Made by a program: the position numbers and the translations under genes. Positions 26,161-35,477 of a DNA stretch of 64,000 bases are shown here, piece after piece. The stretch is from Chryseobacterium sp. MA9 (GTDB taxonomy: Bacteria; Bacteroidota; Bacteroidia; Flavobacteriales; Weeksellaceae): the NCBI RefSeq assembly GCF_024399315.1, contig NZ_CP075170.1, positions 310,001 to 374,000 on the forward strand. The letters are read 5' to 3'. Under the pieces are notes generated by a model. It was not told the origin of the DNA. It worked only from the letters and a program-made list of their open reading frames with translations, and did no database searches. The number at the start of each line of letters is the position of its first letter. Position 1 is the stretch's first letter.

Positions 26161-27282
26161 TTATTGTGGCTGCTGCTGCGTTACACAGTGTATCATACCG
26201 CCATTGGCAAATAAGTTACGGCAGTCTATTCCAACAACCTGTTTACCGGGATATAGCTGTTGGATGATATTATTGGCAACGGCATCATTCGGATCATTAT
26301 AATTAGGTACCAATACACGGTTGTTTGCGATATAATAATTGATGTAAGAAGCACGGCCTACATTTTTTCCGTAAGTGGTTATCACATCATTTCTGGTTAA
26401 CGGAACTTTTACAAACTGGTAAGGAGAGCCATTTTTTGTGGTGGCATCATATAATTTATCAATGTCGCCGTCAGGAACCTGCCAGTAGTTAAGATCATCA
26501 GGGTTCATGGTGATAATAGTAGATGAACTTGCGAATCGGGCAAAACCGTCAATATGCATATCGGTAATATCCAGACCTGCTTTTCCATTCAGCCAGATAA
26601 ATTTAGTCACTCCTAAATTCTTAGTAAATATGGCTTCTGCCTGCTGTTGGGTCATCCCCGGATTTCTGTTGTTATTAAGGATGGAACTTTTACATGCCAT
26701 CAATACTCCGTTTCCGTCAATTTCTACACTTCCGCCTTCATTGATCATCACCGAATTGAGATTGATTTTCGGGATATTGGTGTCTGCCGCTATTTTTGAA
26801 GGAATTGTATTACATCTGCTGTGATCCGCCTTATTACCCCAGCCGTTAAATCCCCAGTCCTGAATGAATAACTGGCCATTTTGATCCTTTACGTAAATAG
26901 GACCATTATCTCTAATCCAGAAATCATCTGTCTGATAAAGTCTGAAATTGATATTGGTAAGGGGAACTCCGGCACTGTTTAATAACCCTGTGATACGGTT
27001 TTTTTCTATATTGTCATAAGCAATGATATGAACTTTTTCACTCTGTACCAGTTCTTTGGTCATTGCCACCCAGGTTGCATCCAGCCGGTTGCGGTAGGTG
27101 GTTCCATATTGATACTGGTGTGGCCATTGAAGCCAGGTTCCTTCATGTGTTGCAGATTCTTCCGGCATTTTGTAAACAGCAGTGCCTGGATTTGTTGTAC
27201 CTGGAGGTTGTGGTAATTCTGTCTGAGAGCATGAAAGTAAAAGAGCTGGTAATAACAGGGACATTATTTTCTTTTTTTGCAT
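26161..27282 (-). CDS. Agmatine deiminase family lipoprotein
   Basis: Members of the peptidylarginine/agmatine deiminase fold convert agmatine to N-carbamoylputrescine and ammonia. The 373-residue protein has all key blocks: EGTWLQWPH, DDFWIRDNGPI, GGSVEIDGNG, DITDMHIDGFARF and the C-terminal NGGMIHCVTQQQP with nucleophile Cys366. Unlike cytosolic AguA it has a lipoprotein signal (LLLSC) followed by a Pro-rich linker, so it should be anchored outside the cytoplasm. Substrate could be agmatine or a peptide arginine; the placement makes an extracellular role likely. No polyamine gene (for example N-carbamoylputrescine amidase) is next to it. Confidence 0.85.
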   Translation of the reverse strand: MQKKKIMSLLLPALLLSCSQTELPQPPGTTNPGTAVYKMPEESATHEGTWLQWPHQYQYGTTYRNRLDATWVAMTKELVQSEKVHIIAYDNIEKNRITGLLNSAGVPLTNINFRLYQTDDFWIRDNGPIYVKDQNGQLFIQDWGFNGWGNKADHSRCNTIPSKIAADTNIPKINLNSVMINEGGSVEIDGNGVLMACKSSILNNNRNPGMTQQQAEAIFTKNLGVTKFIWLNGKAGLDITDMHIDGFARFASSSTIITMNPDDLNYWQVPDGDIDKLYDATTKNGSPYQFVKVPLTRNDVITTYGKNVGRASYINYYIANNRVLVPNYNDPNDAVANNIIQQLYPGKQVVGIDCRNLFANGGMIHCVTQQQPQ

Positions 27283-27351
27283 AATTGATCTATTTTTAAC
27301 AGGGCAAAATTAGATCGATAAAAATGTGAAAACTTGTCCCAAATTGACAAT

Positions 27352-28164
27352 TTACTTCAAAGGCAGTAAAATATAAGTCAGCTGTTCTTCCTGTTCAGCA
27401 TGTCTTTCGTATTTTTCTATGATAGGAGAATGTGAAAATTCAAGACCAGAATTAAAAATCCAGCGGGAATAAATTTTAGTGTATGTTTCATCTATTGTTT
27501 CGTAGCTGCCTGTATGGGCAAAGCGGGCATATTTACCTCCAAATATTGTTTTTGAAGGCAGCTTTTTATTGATGGGCTGTACAGAAGCACATGAATCATA
27601 TCGGCAGTTAATTTTAGTTTTAATTAATGGTTCATCTGCTATTACACCAAAATATTCTGTTCCGGAATCGGGAAACTCATTTTCCATGAATTTTTCCCAC
27701 AGTACTTCAATTTCTTCATTGTTATAATAAGTTTTAATACTCTGATAGTAAACCTGCAGTGGTTTAAGGTAAACAATCTCCGGTTCCAGCAGTTCGTCAG
27801 ATGTTATCGGAATGATCTCTTCTTCACACAAAAGTTTTTCCTTACTTAATCTTGCTGCTTTTGGAGAAATCCCGAAATGCTGTTTAAAAGCTTTGGAAAA
27901 AGAAGCGATATTGGAAAAACCTACTTCAATAGCAATAGTGGTAAGGTTTTCCTGAGTATAAAGAATCCGCTTATAAGCATTTTCTACCTTTAGCCTTTGC
28001 TGAAAAGCACCTATTGTTTCTCCGCAGCTGTATTTAAAAATACGCTGGATATTCCGGTAAGAATAATGAGAGATATCTTCCAGTTCCTTTACAGAAACAG
28101 GCCGATCATAATTCTTTTCTATGAAATTGATAACTCTGTAAATAGAATTCAGGTTGTCTTCCAT
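27352..28164 (-). CDS. AraC family regulator with GyrI-like effector domain
   Basis: The 270-residue protein has an AraC helix-turn-helix pair at residues 1-105 (IYRVINFIEKNYDRPVSVKE, then AIEVGFSNIASFSKAFKQHFG) and a C-terminal GyrI/SoxS-Rob-type effector domain (from about 125, IYLKPLQVYYQSIKTYYNNE, to the end with GKYARFAHTGSYETI). Such proteins sense small lipophilic drugs. It is divergent from the small membrane gene at 28330. Target genes are unknown. Confidence 0.88.
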   Translation of the reverse strand: MEDNLNSIYRVINFIEKNYDRPVSVKELEDISHYSYRNIQRIFKYSCGETIGAFQQRLKVENAYKRILYTQENLTTIAIEVGFSNIASFSKAFKQHFGISPKAARLSKEKLLCEEEIIPITSDELLEPEIVYLKPLQVYYQSIKTYYNNEEIEVLWEKFMENEFPDSGTEYFGVIADEPLIKTKINCRYDSCASVQPINKKLPSKTIFGGKYARFAHTGSYETIDETYTKIYSRWIFNSGLEFSHSPIIEKYERHAEQEEQLTYILLPLK

Positions 28165-28329
28165 AAGCTTTGAAATTTTCAGAAACAGACAGCATGAAAT
28201 AAATTACAAATAAAAGAAATTAAAAAATGTCTCCACAATATTGTATTTTAGCTTTCAAAAAAATAGGTAAAGAAATCATAAATTTTATCGTTTTAAAATA
28301 GAGAATAACTGAAAAACCTAAAACAAACC

Positions 28330-28578
28330 ATGGAAAAAGAATTATCAGAACTAAGCGATCAGGAACTGCTGGAGAAGAAAAGAAAATTCAAGTCCAACGA
28401 GATTCTCAATGCCATAATATTAGGCACTCTGGTAGGGATTTCGATTTATAGTGCCGTAACCGAAGGTTTGGTACTTTTTACAGCGTTGCCTCTATTATTT
28501 GTAGGTCTTGCCGTGAACAGCTGGAATAAAAACAAGAAAGCACTTGAAAAAGAATTAATTTCCAGAAATCTAAAGTAA
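28330..28578 (+). CDS. Small two-helix membrane protein, unknown function
   Basis: 82 residues: a charged, Glu/Lys-rich N-terminal helix (1-24), two hydrophobic segments (about 27-44 and 47-62) separated by a short Glu-containing turn, and a charged tail. I do not recognise a family. Its stop codon directly abuts the start of the next gene (zero gap), so the two are co-translated. A heptad-like LSDQELLEKKRKF start suggests a coiled coil. Confidence 0.7.
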   Translation: MEKELSELSDQELLEKKRKFKSNEILNAIILGTLVGISIYSAVTEGLVLFTALPLLFVGLAVNSWNKNKKALEKELISRNLK

Positions 28579-28986
28579 ATGCAGAATTTTAACCGAAAAA
28601 CAGAAGTGGGCGCTGTAGCCTATTTCCGTTATTGTATAAAGAATGGAGATGCAGCGGGTGCATTAAGTTGTTTTCACCCTGAAGCAGTCTACATAGACAG
28701 AGATGGGAGAGAGCTGAGAGGACTTAACCAGATAGAGCTTGCAATGAATGAAATTTGCAGACTAAAACTGGATATACAAGGCGAAACTCCACATGTAACC
28801 GTTGTGAATGATCTTGCGATGTGGATTGATCAGTGGGAAATGACGGGAACCGCTCCTGACGGGCATTTAATACACATGACAGGTCATACTTCCTGTATTA
28901 TGAAAAAAAATGAAGACGGTGAATGGCTGTGGCTGATAGATAATCCTTTTGGTTCTGCTGTACTTAAAAATGACAACTTGGTATAA
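28579..28986 (+). CDS. NTF2/SnoaL-like domain protein
   Basis: A 135-residue single-domain protein with the SnoaL-like cone fold pattern: a first helix ending NGDAAGALSCFHPEAVYIDRD, a middle strand NDLAMWIDQWEMTG, and a final strand WLWLIDNPFG. Such proteins are either small enzymes or ligand binders, and the sequence does not show which. It begins immediately at the stop of the upstream small membrane gene; a terminator follows at 29013. Confidence 0.75.
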   Translation: MQNFNRKTEVGAVAYFRYCIKNGDAAGALSCFHPEAVYIDRDGRELRGLNQIELAMNEICRLKLDIQGETPHVTVVNDLAMWIDQWEMTGTAPDGHLIHMTGHTSCIMKKNEDGEWLWLIDNPFGSAVLKNDNLV

Positions 28987-29012
28987 AACTGTTCTTGTTT
29001 CTTTAAAATATA

Positions 29013-29039
29013 AAAACCTTCAGATCAACTGAAGGTTTT
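29013..29039. terminator. Bidirectional terminator between convergent genes
   Basis: Arms AAAACCTTCAG and CTGAAGGTTTT around ATCAA, with T-rich sequence on both strands; serves the SnoaL-like gene (plus) and the MoxR-like gene (minus). Confidence 0.85.
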
Positions 29040-29062
29040 ATTTTTATATTATTTTACTGATT

Positions 29063-30517
29063 TTAGTTACGTAAGAATTGTCCGATCCCCGGAGAATCAA
29101 AGGTAAAAGTATTTTGATTCTCAGACTTATCAATTTTATTGCTTATGGTTAATGCCCATAGCACCAGTTCTTTGCAGAAATTCTGGTCTTCTTTGCTCAA
29201 CTCAGAGGTATTTTCTTCCACTACGGCTGCCAGAGGAGCTATTTTATCAAGCTTAGAATAAAACTCTTCATCAGTATCATTGTAATAAAGTTCCAAATGA
29301 TTTTTATTGAACCATCTGATCAGATCGGTGTATGGAGTCTTGATTCCTTCTTTTTCCAGTTTGGAAATACGTGGGAAAATACTTTCAAATTGGGTCATAA
29401 CTGCTTTGTCAATCAATATTTTGGCGACATAATCTGCGCCTTCCTGTTCTCCTTCATAGACCAGTTCAATTTTTCCTGTGATGGATGGGATAATTGACAT
29501 AAAATCAAGCAGGCGGACGGTGGTTTGTTCAACCCCGGATTCAATCAGACGCAGTTTGGCTGCTGCAATTAAATTCTCCATGGCACTAATGGTCAGACGG
29601 GCACTGACACCGCTTTTTGCATCTACATATTCACTGATACGGGCTGCAAAAGCAACTTCCTCCAAAAGATCTTTCGCCAGATCAGGAATCTGTATCTGTG
29701 CTTTATCTTCAGCAGAAATCAGGGCTTCCTGTTCTGTGATCTGTCTGGCAAGAGCAATTGTTTTTGGATAGTGGGTGAAAATCTGTGATCCGATTCTGTC
29801 TTTCAATGGTGTTACAATACTTCCTCTGTTGGTATAATCCTCTGGATTGGCTGTGAAAACGAACTGAATATCAAGAGGCATTCTCAGTTGAAATCCACGG
29901 ATCTGAATATCACCTTCCTGTAAAATATTAAACAGGGAAACCTGGATGCGTGCCTGTAAATCCGGCAGTTCATTTAAAACAAAAATAGAACGGTTAGCAC
30001 GTGGAATCATTCCGTAATGTAAAACACGTTCATCGGAATAAGGAAGTTTTAAAGTAGCTGCTTTAATAGGGTCTATGTCACCAATTAAATCAGCAACATT
30101 CACATCCGGAGTTGCCAGTTTTTCATAGAAACGGTGAGAGCGGTGTACCCATGAAATCGGGGTTTCGTCACCCAGTTCTGCAATGAGATCTTTGGCAAAT
30201 TTTGAAATCGGATGAAACGGACTGTCATTAATTTCTGATCCTTTTACAATAGGCATGTATTCATCCAGTAGATTGACCATGCTTCTTGCAATTCTTGTTT
30301 TTGCCTGTCCGCGTAAACCTAATAAATTGATGTGGTGGCCGGCAAGAATAGCTTTTTTCAATTGTGGAACCACGGTGTCTTCATAGCCCCAAAGCCCTTC
30401 AAATACGGGTTCTTTAGCTTTAATCCTGGCAATCAGGTTCGCCTGGATTTCCTCATTAATCGTTTTATGGGTATAGCCGGAGCCTTTTAATTCTTTGAAT
30501 GTAATATCGTTTTTCAT
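29063..30517 (-). CDS. MoxR/magnesium-chelatase-like AAA+ ATPase
   Basis: A 484-residue AAA+ protein that probably remodels a client together with the VWA protein encoded just upstream, as in MoxR-VWA and BchI-BchD pairs. The P-loop LLGLRGQAKT (67-74) has Ala in place of the last Walker A Gly, and Walker B reads IFVLNELPD, with Asn182 in place of Asp and Glu183 kept. I believe this GLRGQAKT/NEL form is typical of its subfamily rather than damage. Sensor 1 lies in FVFTANPEDYTNRG. It starts 69 nt after the VWA stop. The client is unknown. Confidence 0.85.
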   Translation of the reverse strand: MKNDITFKELKGSGYTHKTINEEIQANLIARIKAKEPVFEGLWGYEDTVVPQLKKAILAGHHINLLGLRGQAKTRIARSMVNLLDEYMPIVKGSEINDSPFHPISKFAKDLIAELGDETPISWVHRSHRFYEKLATPDVNVADLIGDIDPIKAATLKLPYSDERVLHYGMIPRANRSIFVLNELPDLQARIQVSLFNILQEGDIQIRGFQLRMPLDIQFVFTANPEDYTNRGSIVTPLKDRIGSQIFTHYPKTIALARQITEQEALISAEDKAQIQIPDLAKDLLEEVAFAARISEYVDAKSGVSARLTISAMENLIAAAKLRLIESGVEQTTVRLLDFMSIIPSITGKIELVYEGEQEGADYVAKILIDKAVMTQFESIFPRISKLEKEGIKTPYTDLIRWFNKNHLELYYNDTDEEFYSKLDKIAPLAAVVEENTSELSKEDQNFCKELVLWALTISNKIDKSENQNTFTFDSPGIGQFLRN

Positions 30518-30586
30518 TTTCTTATACTGCTAATTATCTGGTAAGATTTTTATTTTAATGCTTTGATGAAGTCTGAAGTACGACCT

Positions 30587-31825
30587 CTATATTCTTCTTA
30601 TTCTGTTTTTTTCGTAATCCTCGAAGATCATTTGTCCTAAACCTGATAGCCCTGTCAAAAATGCTTTACCTTTATTCTGAGCTGTAAACTCTTCTACAAA
30701 CTGACGCAGATATGGGTCTTGGGCAATCATAAAAGTAGTGATGGGAATTTTCAACTTTCTGGCCTGTGCTGCTCTGTTGAGGCATTGGTTAACAATCTTT
30801 TCATCCAAACCAAAACTGTTCATATAAAACTCACCGCTTGGTAACTGAATACAGCTCGGTTTTCCGTCTGTGATCATAAAAATCTGCTTGTTGGTATTTC
30901 TTTTTCTGCGGAGAATATCCATTGCAAGCTCAAGTCCAGCCACTGTATTGGTATGGTAAGGGCCTACTTTTAAATAGGGAAGGTCTTTGATCTTGATTGG
31001 CCATGCTTCATTTCCAAAAACGATGATGTCAATGGAATCTTTGGGATATTTTCGTTTAATCAGTTCCACGAGTGCCATGGCAACTTTTTTCGCTGGAGTA
31101 ATGCGGTCTTCACCGTATAAGATCATAGAGTGGCTGATGTCGATCATGAGGACGGTACTCATTTGTGCCTTATGTTTGGTTTCTTCTACAATGAGGTCAT
31201 CTTCTGTAAGGCGCAGGTCTGAAATTCCGTTATTGATCTGGGCATTTTTTAAGCTTTCAGTCATATTCACTGCGGCTAAGTCATCTCCATATTGGAAGGA
31301 ACGGTTTTCACCATCACGCTCATCACCAATTCCTGTTTTGCTGGTGCGGTGATTTCCTGCCCCATTTTTCTTCAGTTTTCCAAAAATCTGGTCTAAAGCA
31401 TATTCACGGAGAGCTGCTTCCAGTTTTGGAGTTAATATATTTTTACCTTTTCCACTTCCGGTATTACCTTCTTCAGGGTCTTCCTCTTTGATATAACCTC
31501 TTTTTTTCAAATCTTCTTCAAAATCCTGAAGGGTATATTCCTCGTCAAAAATGTCATATTCTTTATCAAGCATATCAAGCCATTCGAAGGCTTCTTCAAT
31601 ATCTCCGGAGGTATGGGTGAGCAAATCTTTGAAAACATCAAAGACCCGGTCAAAATGTGATAATTCCTCCGGCATATGTTTACTGAATATAAAGCCTTTC
31701 TGAGGATTAAAATTTTTATCTGTCATAAGATGATGAAGCTGTTTTGCTGTTATTTGTTGTGAATATTTCAGTTTACTATAAAATGAACGGTCTGAAGTAT
31801 TCAGTATTCCTTTACTTTGTTTCAA
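30587..31825 (-). CDS. VWA domain protein, partner of the MoxR-like ATPase
   Basis: The 412-residue cytoplasmic protein has an acidic helical N-terminal half (1-125), a Gly/Lys/Asn-rich linker (120-180), and a C-terminal von Willebrand A domain with a complete metal site: DISHS (Asp229, Ser231, Ser233), the Thr in HTNTVAG, and MITDGKPS. It is the first gene of the VWA-MoxR pair, transcribed leftward. Such pairs insert metals or assemble complexes; nothing in the window shows the substrate. Confidence 0.85.
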   Translation of the reverse strand: MKQSKGILNTSDRSFYSKLKYSQQITAKQLHHLMTDKNFNPQKGFIFSKHMPEELSHFDRVFDVFKDLLTHTSGDIEEAFEWLDMLDKEYDIFDEEYTLQDFEEDLKKRGYIKEEDPEEGNTGSGKGKNILTPKLEAALREYALDQIFGKLKKNGAGNHRTSKTGIGDERDGENRSFQYGDDLAAVNMTESLKNAQINNGISDLRLTEDDLIVEETKHKAQMSTVLMIDISHSMILYGEDRITPAKKVAMALVELIKRKYPKDSIDIIVFGNEAWPIKIKDLPYLKVGPYHTNTVAGLELAMDILRRKRNTNKQIFMITDGKPSCIQLPSGEFYMNSFGLDEKIVNQCLNRAAQARKLKIPITTFMIAQDPYLRQFVEEFTAQNKGKAFLTGLSGLGQMIFEDYEKNRIRRI

Positions 31826-32018
31826 ACTGAAAAGTTAGGAAAATATCACCTCAAGATTCCTCTTGAGAAATAGAAAAAACTAATGATGTCGATATGGAAT
31901 TAGTATATAACAGCTCATACTTTGGCAATATCCAGTGCAATGAATATCAGTATTTATATAGAAAAATGCACAAACAAGAAGATTCATGCATTTTAAGTAT
32001 TATGAGAAAAAATTGGCT
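31826..32018. other. Intergenic region upstream of the VWA gene
   Basis: About 190 bp of AT-rich sequence with no gene or strong hairpin; presumably holds the VWA-MoxR promoter. Confidence 0.4.
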
Positions 32019-32126
32019 TTATGACTGAATGACAATCATTCTTGCCGTCATTTTTGCAATAAGTTTTTCCTCTTTTTGATCATAAACATAGCCCTCACAA
32101 ATGGTAAGTGCTCTTTCTGCCTGTAT
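32019..32126 (-). pseudogene. C-terminal remnant of a PaaI-like hotdog thioesterase
   Basis: Immediately after the DUF2000 stop codon the same frame continues for 35 codons to a TAA at 32019-32021. The translation (AERALTICEGYVYDQ, then KLIAKMTARMIVI) has the look of the last strands of PaaI-family thioesterases, where an EG..YD..g.LIAK.T pattern is standard. There is no start codon or upstream part, so the rest of the gene was deleted, with the break exactly at the DUF2000 gene end. Confidence 0.55.
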
Positions 32127-32537
32127 TTATTCATGAAATTTGAGTCCATCCAAAGCTTTATCTACTTTTTTATTTTCACCATATACGATAATACCAACCA
32201 GATCCAGTTCATCAGCAGTATGTTTTGCTATTTCAAGAACATTCTCTTCACCTGAGCGGGTCTCAAAAAGTTGTTGAGTATAAATTCCAATAGCCAGATC
32301 GCGGTCTTTCGAGCGGCGAAATGCTCTTTGAAGCTTTTCTGTGCTTTCCGCTTTGTAGACAAGAGTAGGATGCTTTATAAAGGGTAAAAACTCTTCCTGA
32401 TCTGCAGTTACGAATCTTTCACCATGAGTTTCCGGAAACTCAATAGCAATACTTCCTGCCAGAAAAGAGGCAACATTGAGCTTTTGCCATGGTAACAGGT
32501 CGTCCTTAATGACGATGGCTACTTTTTTATTATACAT
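32127..32537 (-). CDS. DUF2000 family protein
   Basis: A 136-residue protein of the DUF2000 type (KVAIVIKDDLLPWQKLNVASFLAGSIA is the usual N-terminus). The family has an alpha/beta fold related to peptidyl-tRNA hydrolase II and no established function. It starts 3 nt after the stop of the upstream MarR-GNAT gene, a pairing consistent with one operon. A thioesterase remnant follows directly after its stop. Confidence 0.85.
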   Translation of the reverse strand: MYNKKVAIVIKDDLLPWQKLNVASFLAGSIAIEFPETHGERFVTADQEEFLPFIKHPTLVYKAESTEKLQRAFRRSKDRDLAIGIYTQQLFETRSGEENVLEIAKHTADELDLVGIIVYGENKKVDKALDGLKFHE

Positions 32538-32540
32538 ATT

Positions 32541-33497
32541 TTAATCATTTACATTTAATTCCATTTGAATATTACAGCGCTGATAAGGGGTAGATCGTCC
32601 GGTTACTTTCTGGAAACCTAGTTTGTAATAGAGATTAATGGCAGGTTTCAGCAGCGTATTGCTTTCAAGGTATATTTTTGATGCTCCGGAGTCTTTTGCT
32701 TTTCTGATGATTGCCTGTCCCAGCAGCCAGCCTATATTTTTTCCCTGTGCCTTTGGAGAAACAGCCATTTTTGCCAGTTCAAAATCATAATAGGGATCAT
32801 TCATTTTTATAAGAGCACAAACCCCGAGCGGTTCTTCATTGTATAAGGCTACAAGAATTTTTCCTCCTTTATTTAAAATGTATTCTTCAGGATTGTCTAG
32901 CGCTTTATAATCAGCATCTTCCATCTCAAAATAAGTTGAGATCCATTCTTCGTTGAGTGCTTTGAATGCGGATTGGTATTTTGGTTCATATTCAACGATC
33001 TTTACATTTTTGCTTTCACGGGCTTTTTTCTGTTCTTTTACTCTTGCGAGCAAAGACTTTTGTTCAAACAGATGTTCCCACTCTGCGAGAGCTTCCCAAA
33101 GATTGTGTGTTGCTTCGCTAATCATTTCATCAATAGCATGGTCAATATCTGTACATTGAACTTTTATTTTAGCAGAAAGCTTTTTTCCTTTTTCGGTAAG
33201 TCCTGCAATATTTCTCCTTTTATCCTGTGACTTCTGGTTATCCTTTACCAATCCCGCTGTGGTCATTTCTTTGATGATTTTGGTTACAGAAGGTTGGGAA
33301 TGTCCTATTTCTTCTGCAATCTCAGTTATTGTTTTTGAACCTTCTTCGGAAAGAACAAAAAATACCGGAAACCATTTTGGTGAAAAATCAACATCATATA
33401 GTTCATAGATTTTTGCTGCTTCTTCTGTAATATTTGAGGCCATAAACCGCAATCTGCTGCCTAATGCAATTTTCCCTGTTTTTTTAAATAAATCCAT
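32541..33497 (-). CDS. MarR-type regulator fused to a GNAT acetyltransferase
   Basis: 318 residues. The N-terminal MarR winged helix (about 1-145) has ITEIAEEIGHSQPSVTKIIKEM and DKRRNIAGLTEKGK. The C-terminal GNAT domain (about 165-315) has the acetyl-CoA loop KAQGKNIGWLLGQAIIRKA and NLYYKLGFQKV. Such two-domain proteins are established in bacteria; the DNA targets and acetyl acceptor are unknown here. It is the first gene of the pair with DUF2000. Confidence 0.9.
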   Translation of the reverse strand: MDLFKKTGKIALGSRLRFMASNITEEAAKIYELYDVDFSPKWFPVFFVLSEEGSKTITEIAEEIGHSQPSVTKIIKEMTTAGLVKDNQKSQDKRRNIAGLTEKGKKLSAKIKVQCTDIDHAIDEMISEATHNLWEALAEWEHLFEQKSLLARVKEQKKARESKNVKIVEYEPKYQSAFKALNEEWISTYFEMEDADYKALDNPEEYILNKGGKILVALYNEEPLGVCALIKMNDPYYDFELAKMAVSPKAQGKNIGWLLGQAIIRKAKDSGASKIYLESNTLLKPAINLYYKLGFQKVTGRSTPYQRCNIQMELNVND

Positions 33498-33633
33498 AAG
33501 TATAATTGATTATATAACTAGTTATGCAAATGTAGTAAATTAATAAATATTCCAATAAATATTTTGATCTAAAAATTATTAAGTAAATTAAAGTACTTAC
33601 ATTAAGTGTGTTATATGAGGTTGAAATAAAAAC

Positions 33634-33665
33634 AATAAAGCTCCGAAACAGTCCGGAGCTTTATT
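33634..33665. terminator. Terminator after the flavin amine oxidase gene
   Basis: AATAAAGCTCCG (33634-33645) pairs with CGGAGCTTTATT (33654-33665) around an 8-nt loop; a short GTTTT follows on the minus strand. It lies 34 nt past the stop at 33699. Confidence 0.8.
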
Positions 33666-33698
33666 AATATACATCATCTTATTATTATGTATTCAAGA

Positions 33699-35477
33699 TT
33701 ACCATCCTAAATAATATTCACGATCCAGCCAGTACGGCCAGTCTAATTTAAAATGGGTCTGAAGCATTTTTTCAGCTTCACAGAAAGCGCCTTCCACCCA
33801 GCCTTGCTGATCAGAATAGGCTTCCCCGATGATGTGGATTTGCTCATCTGCCAATGGCTTTCTCATATAAGGCATGACCTCTTTCACAGAGAAGCCGGCT
33901 TTCCATGCATGATATCCTGCGCCATAAGGATCATCCGTCCAGTCTCTGAAATAGGTTACATAAGGTTCCGGAATGTCAACACTGTCACCGTGTAGTTCTC
34001 TAAGCTGATTCATCAATTCATTAACCATAAATTGGGTCGCCTGAACATCATCAAGCTTGTGTAAGGCTTCCAGCGATGCTGATTTGGCTGCTTTTACTTT
34101 AAACAGAACTTTGTCATCAGAAAGTGCTTTCCAGAACGTTTCGGTTTCCATATCACCATAGCTTCCCAACAGCATAGAATTTTTAGTTTCATCATCGGTA
34201 CCGAAATAATAGCACTGTCTCATAGGTAAGTCTGTAATAGAATGTCCGGAATGAATATCAAGATCTCTCCACCAAGGACGTTCAAAGCCCATCAGGATTT
34301 TAAAAGCCGGTTCCATAATGATAGAACGGATATTTTCATTCAATTTCTCTTGCTTGCTGGCATCGAAGAAGAAGTTGTTCTGATCCAGAAGCTCAAGGGA
34401 TTTTCTTGGCATACCTAATACTAATGAATTAGCATATACTTTCCAGGTTGTATTGCTTTGTATATTCAGGAAAGTAAGTTCATATTTATGAGTATGGGTC
34501 AAATGATGATCTTTGGTGAAAGTAATCAGCTTATTTTCAGACCAGATGCGAGCACCTTCATGTTCCATGTAAGCGTTAGCTACCGCATAAGCAATGCTGT
34601 CATATCCTTCTTCAATGGTTTTGTAGGTGGTGTCGGCAGAAAAATCCCCTACCATATACGGAAATGCCTCAGCAGAATTCCAGTTGATGGTATTGGAATA
34701 ATATCCTCCGGCATTGGCCAAAAACTCATAACCTTCCTGAGAAACCTGGTCTTTGATTAAATTCCAGAAACCGATATCATTTACCAGACGTTTGTCATAA
34801 GGGGAACCAGGGAAATTATAAATCAGTCTTGGTTTTATAGCATCCCAGTCCCGGCTGGTCAGTTTAAATGTATAATCATACCCGTTAGGGTCTGCAATGA
34901 TCAGTTCTTTATAGGTTTCAGCTACCCATGAATCAGCCATTAAAACATTGTAAATAATTTTATTGAATAACTGATCAGAACTAAATCCTTCATCCTCCTC
35001 ATTCAGGTAATAGCGGGTAATCAGTTTGTTGTCATGTTTCTGTTCTTCTGTCCAGGCATTCTGCTTGAAACGTTCTTTTCTGATGTACATAAGAAGTTTT
35101 TCAGGCTCTCCCATATGGAATGGAATAGGAGTCATCTTATCTTTCAGAACAGGAGTCCTTTTGTTTAAATCTTGTTCTTTCAATGGGTAACCTTCTATCA
35201 GTGTGGTTACAATTTCCTGAGAAGTCAGGTAACGCATACCTCCTAGCTCACCCCAGAAATTCATTCCCGGCATGACTACGGATTCCAGTCTTCCGCCTAA
35301 TCTGTCACTCATGTCGAAAATCTGGACTTCATTACCTTTATACTTATTGTCCGTTACCAAACGGAAAGCAGTGTATAGTCCGGAAGTTCCGGCACCAATA
35401 ATAGCTACTTCTACTTTCAGGTCGGGCTGCATTCCCGGATACAGCGGTGTATCTTTATTTACGTTTTCTCTGTTCAT
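33699..35477 (-). CDS. FAD-dependent amine oxidase (L-amino acid/monoamine oxidase type)
   Basis: A 592-residue flavoprotein that should oxidise an amine or amino acid, releasing ammonia and H2O2. The FAD-binding start is VEVAIIGAGTSGLYTAFRL, followed by IFDMSDRLGGRLES and WGELGGMRYL; the C-terminal FAD motif is IHIIGEAYSDQQGWVEGAFCEAEKM. There is no signal peptide. The overall pattern is closer to bacterial L-amino acid oxidases than to phytoene desaturases, but the substrate cannot be named. It is a single-gene unit with a hairpin after it. Confidence 0.82.
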   Translation of the reverse strand: MNRENVNKDTPLYPGMQPDLKVEVAIIGAGTSGLYTAFRLVTDNKYKGNEVQIFDMSDRLGGRLESVVMPGMNFWGELGGMRYLTSQEIVTTLIEGYPLKEQDLNKRTPVLKDKMTPIPFHMGEPEKLLMYIRKERFKQNAWTEEQKHDNKLITRYYLNEEDEGFSSDQLFNKIIYNVLMADSWVAETYKELIIADPNGYDYTFKLTSRDWDAIKPRLIYNFPGSPYDKRLVNDIGFWNLIKDQVSQEGYEFLANAGGYYSNTINWNSAEAFPYMVGDFSADTTYKTIEEGYDSIAYAVANAYMEHEGARIWSENKLITFTKDHHLTHTHKYELTFLNIQSNTTWKVYANSLVLGMPRKSLELLDQNNFFFDASKQEKLNENIRSIIMEPAFKILMGFERPWWRDLDIHSGHSITDLPMRQCYYFGTDDETKNSMLLGSYGDMETETFWKALSDDKVLFKVKAAKSASLEALHKLDDVQATQFMVNELMNQLRELHGDSVDIPEPYVTYFRDWTDDPYGAGYHAWKAGFSVKEVMPYMRKPLADEQIHIIGEAYSDQQGWVEGAFCEAEKMLQTHFKLDWPYWLDREYYLGW

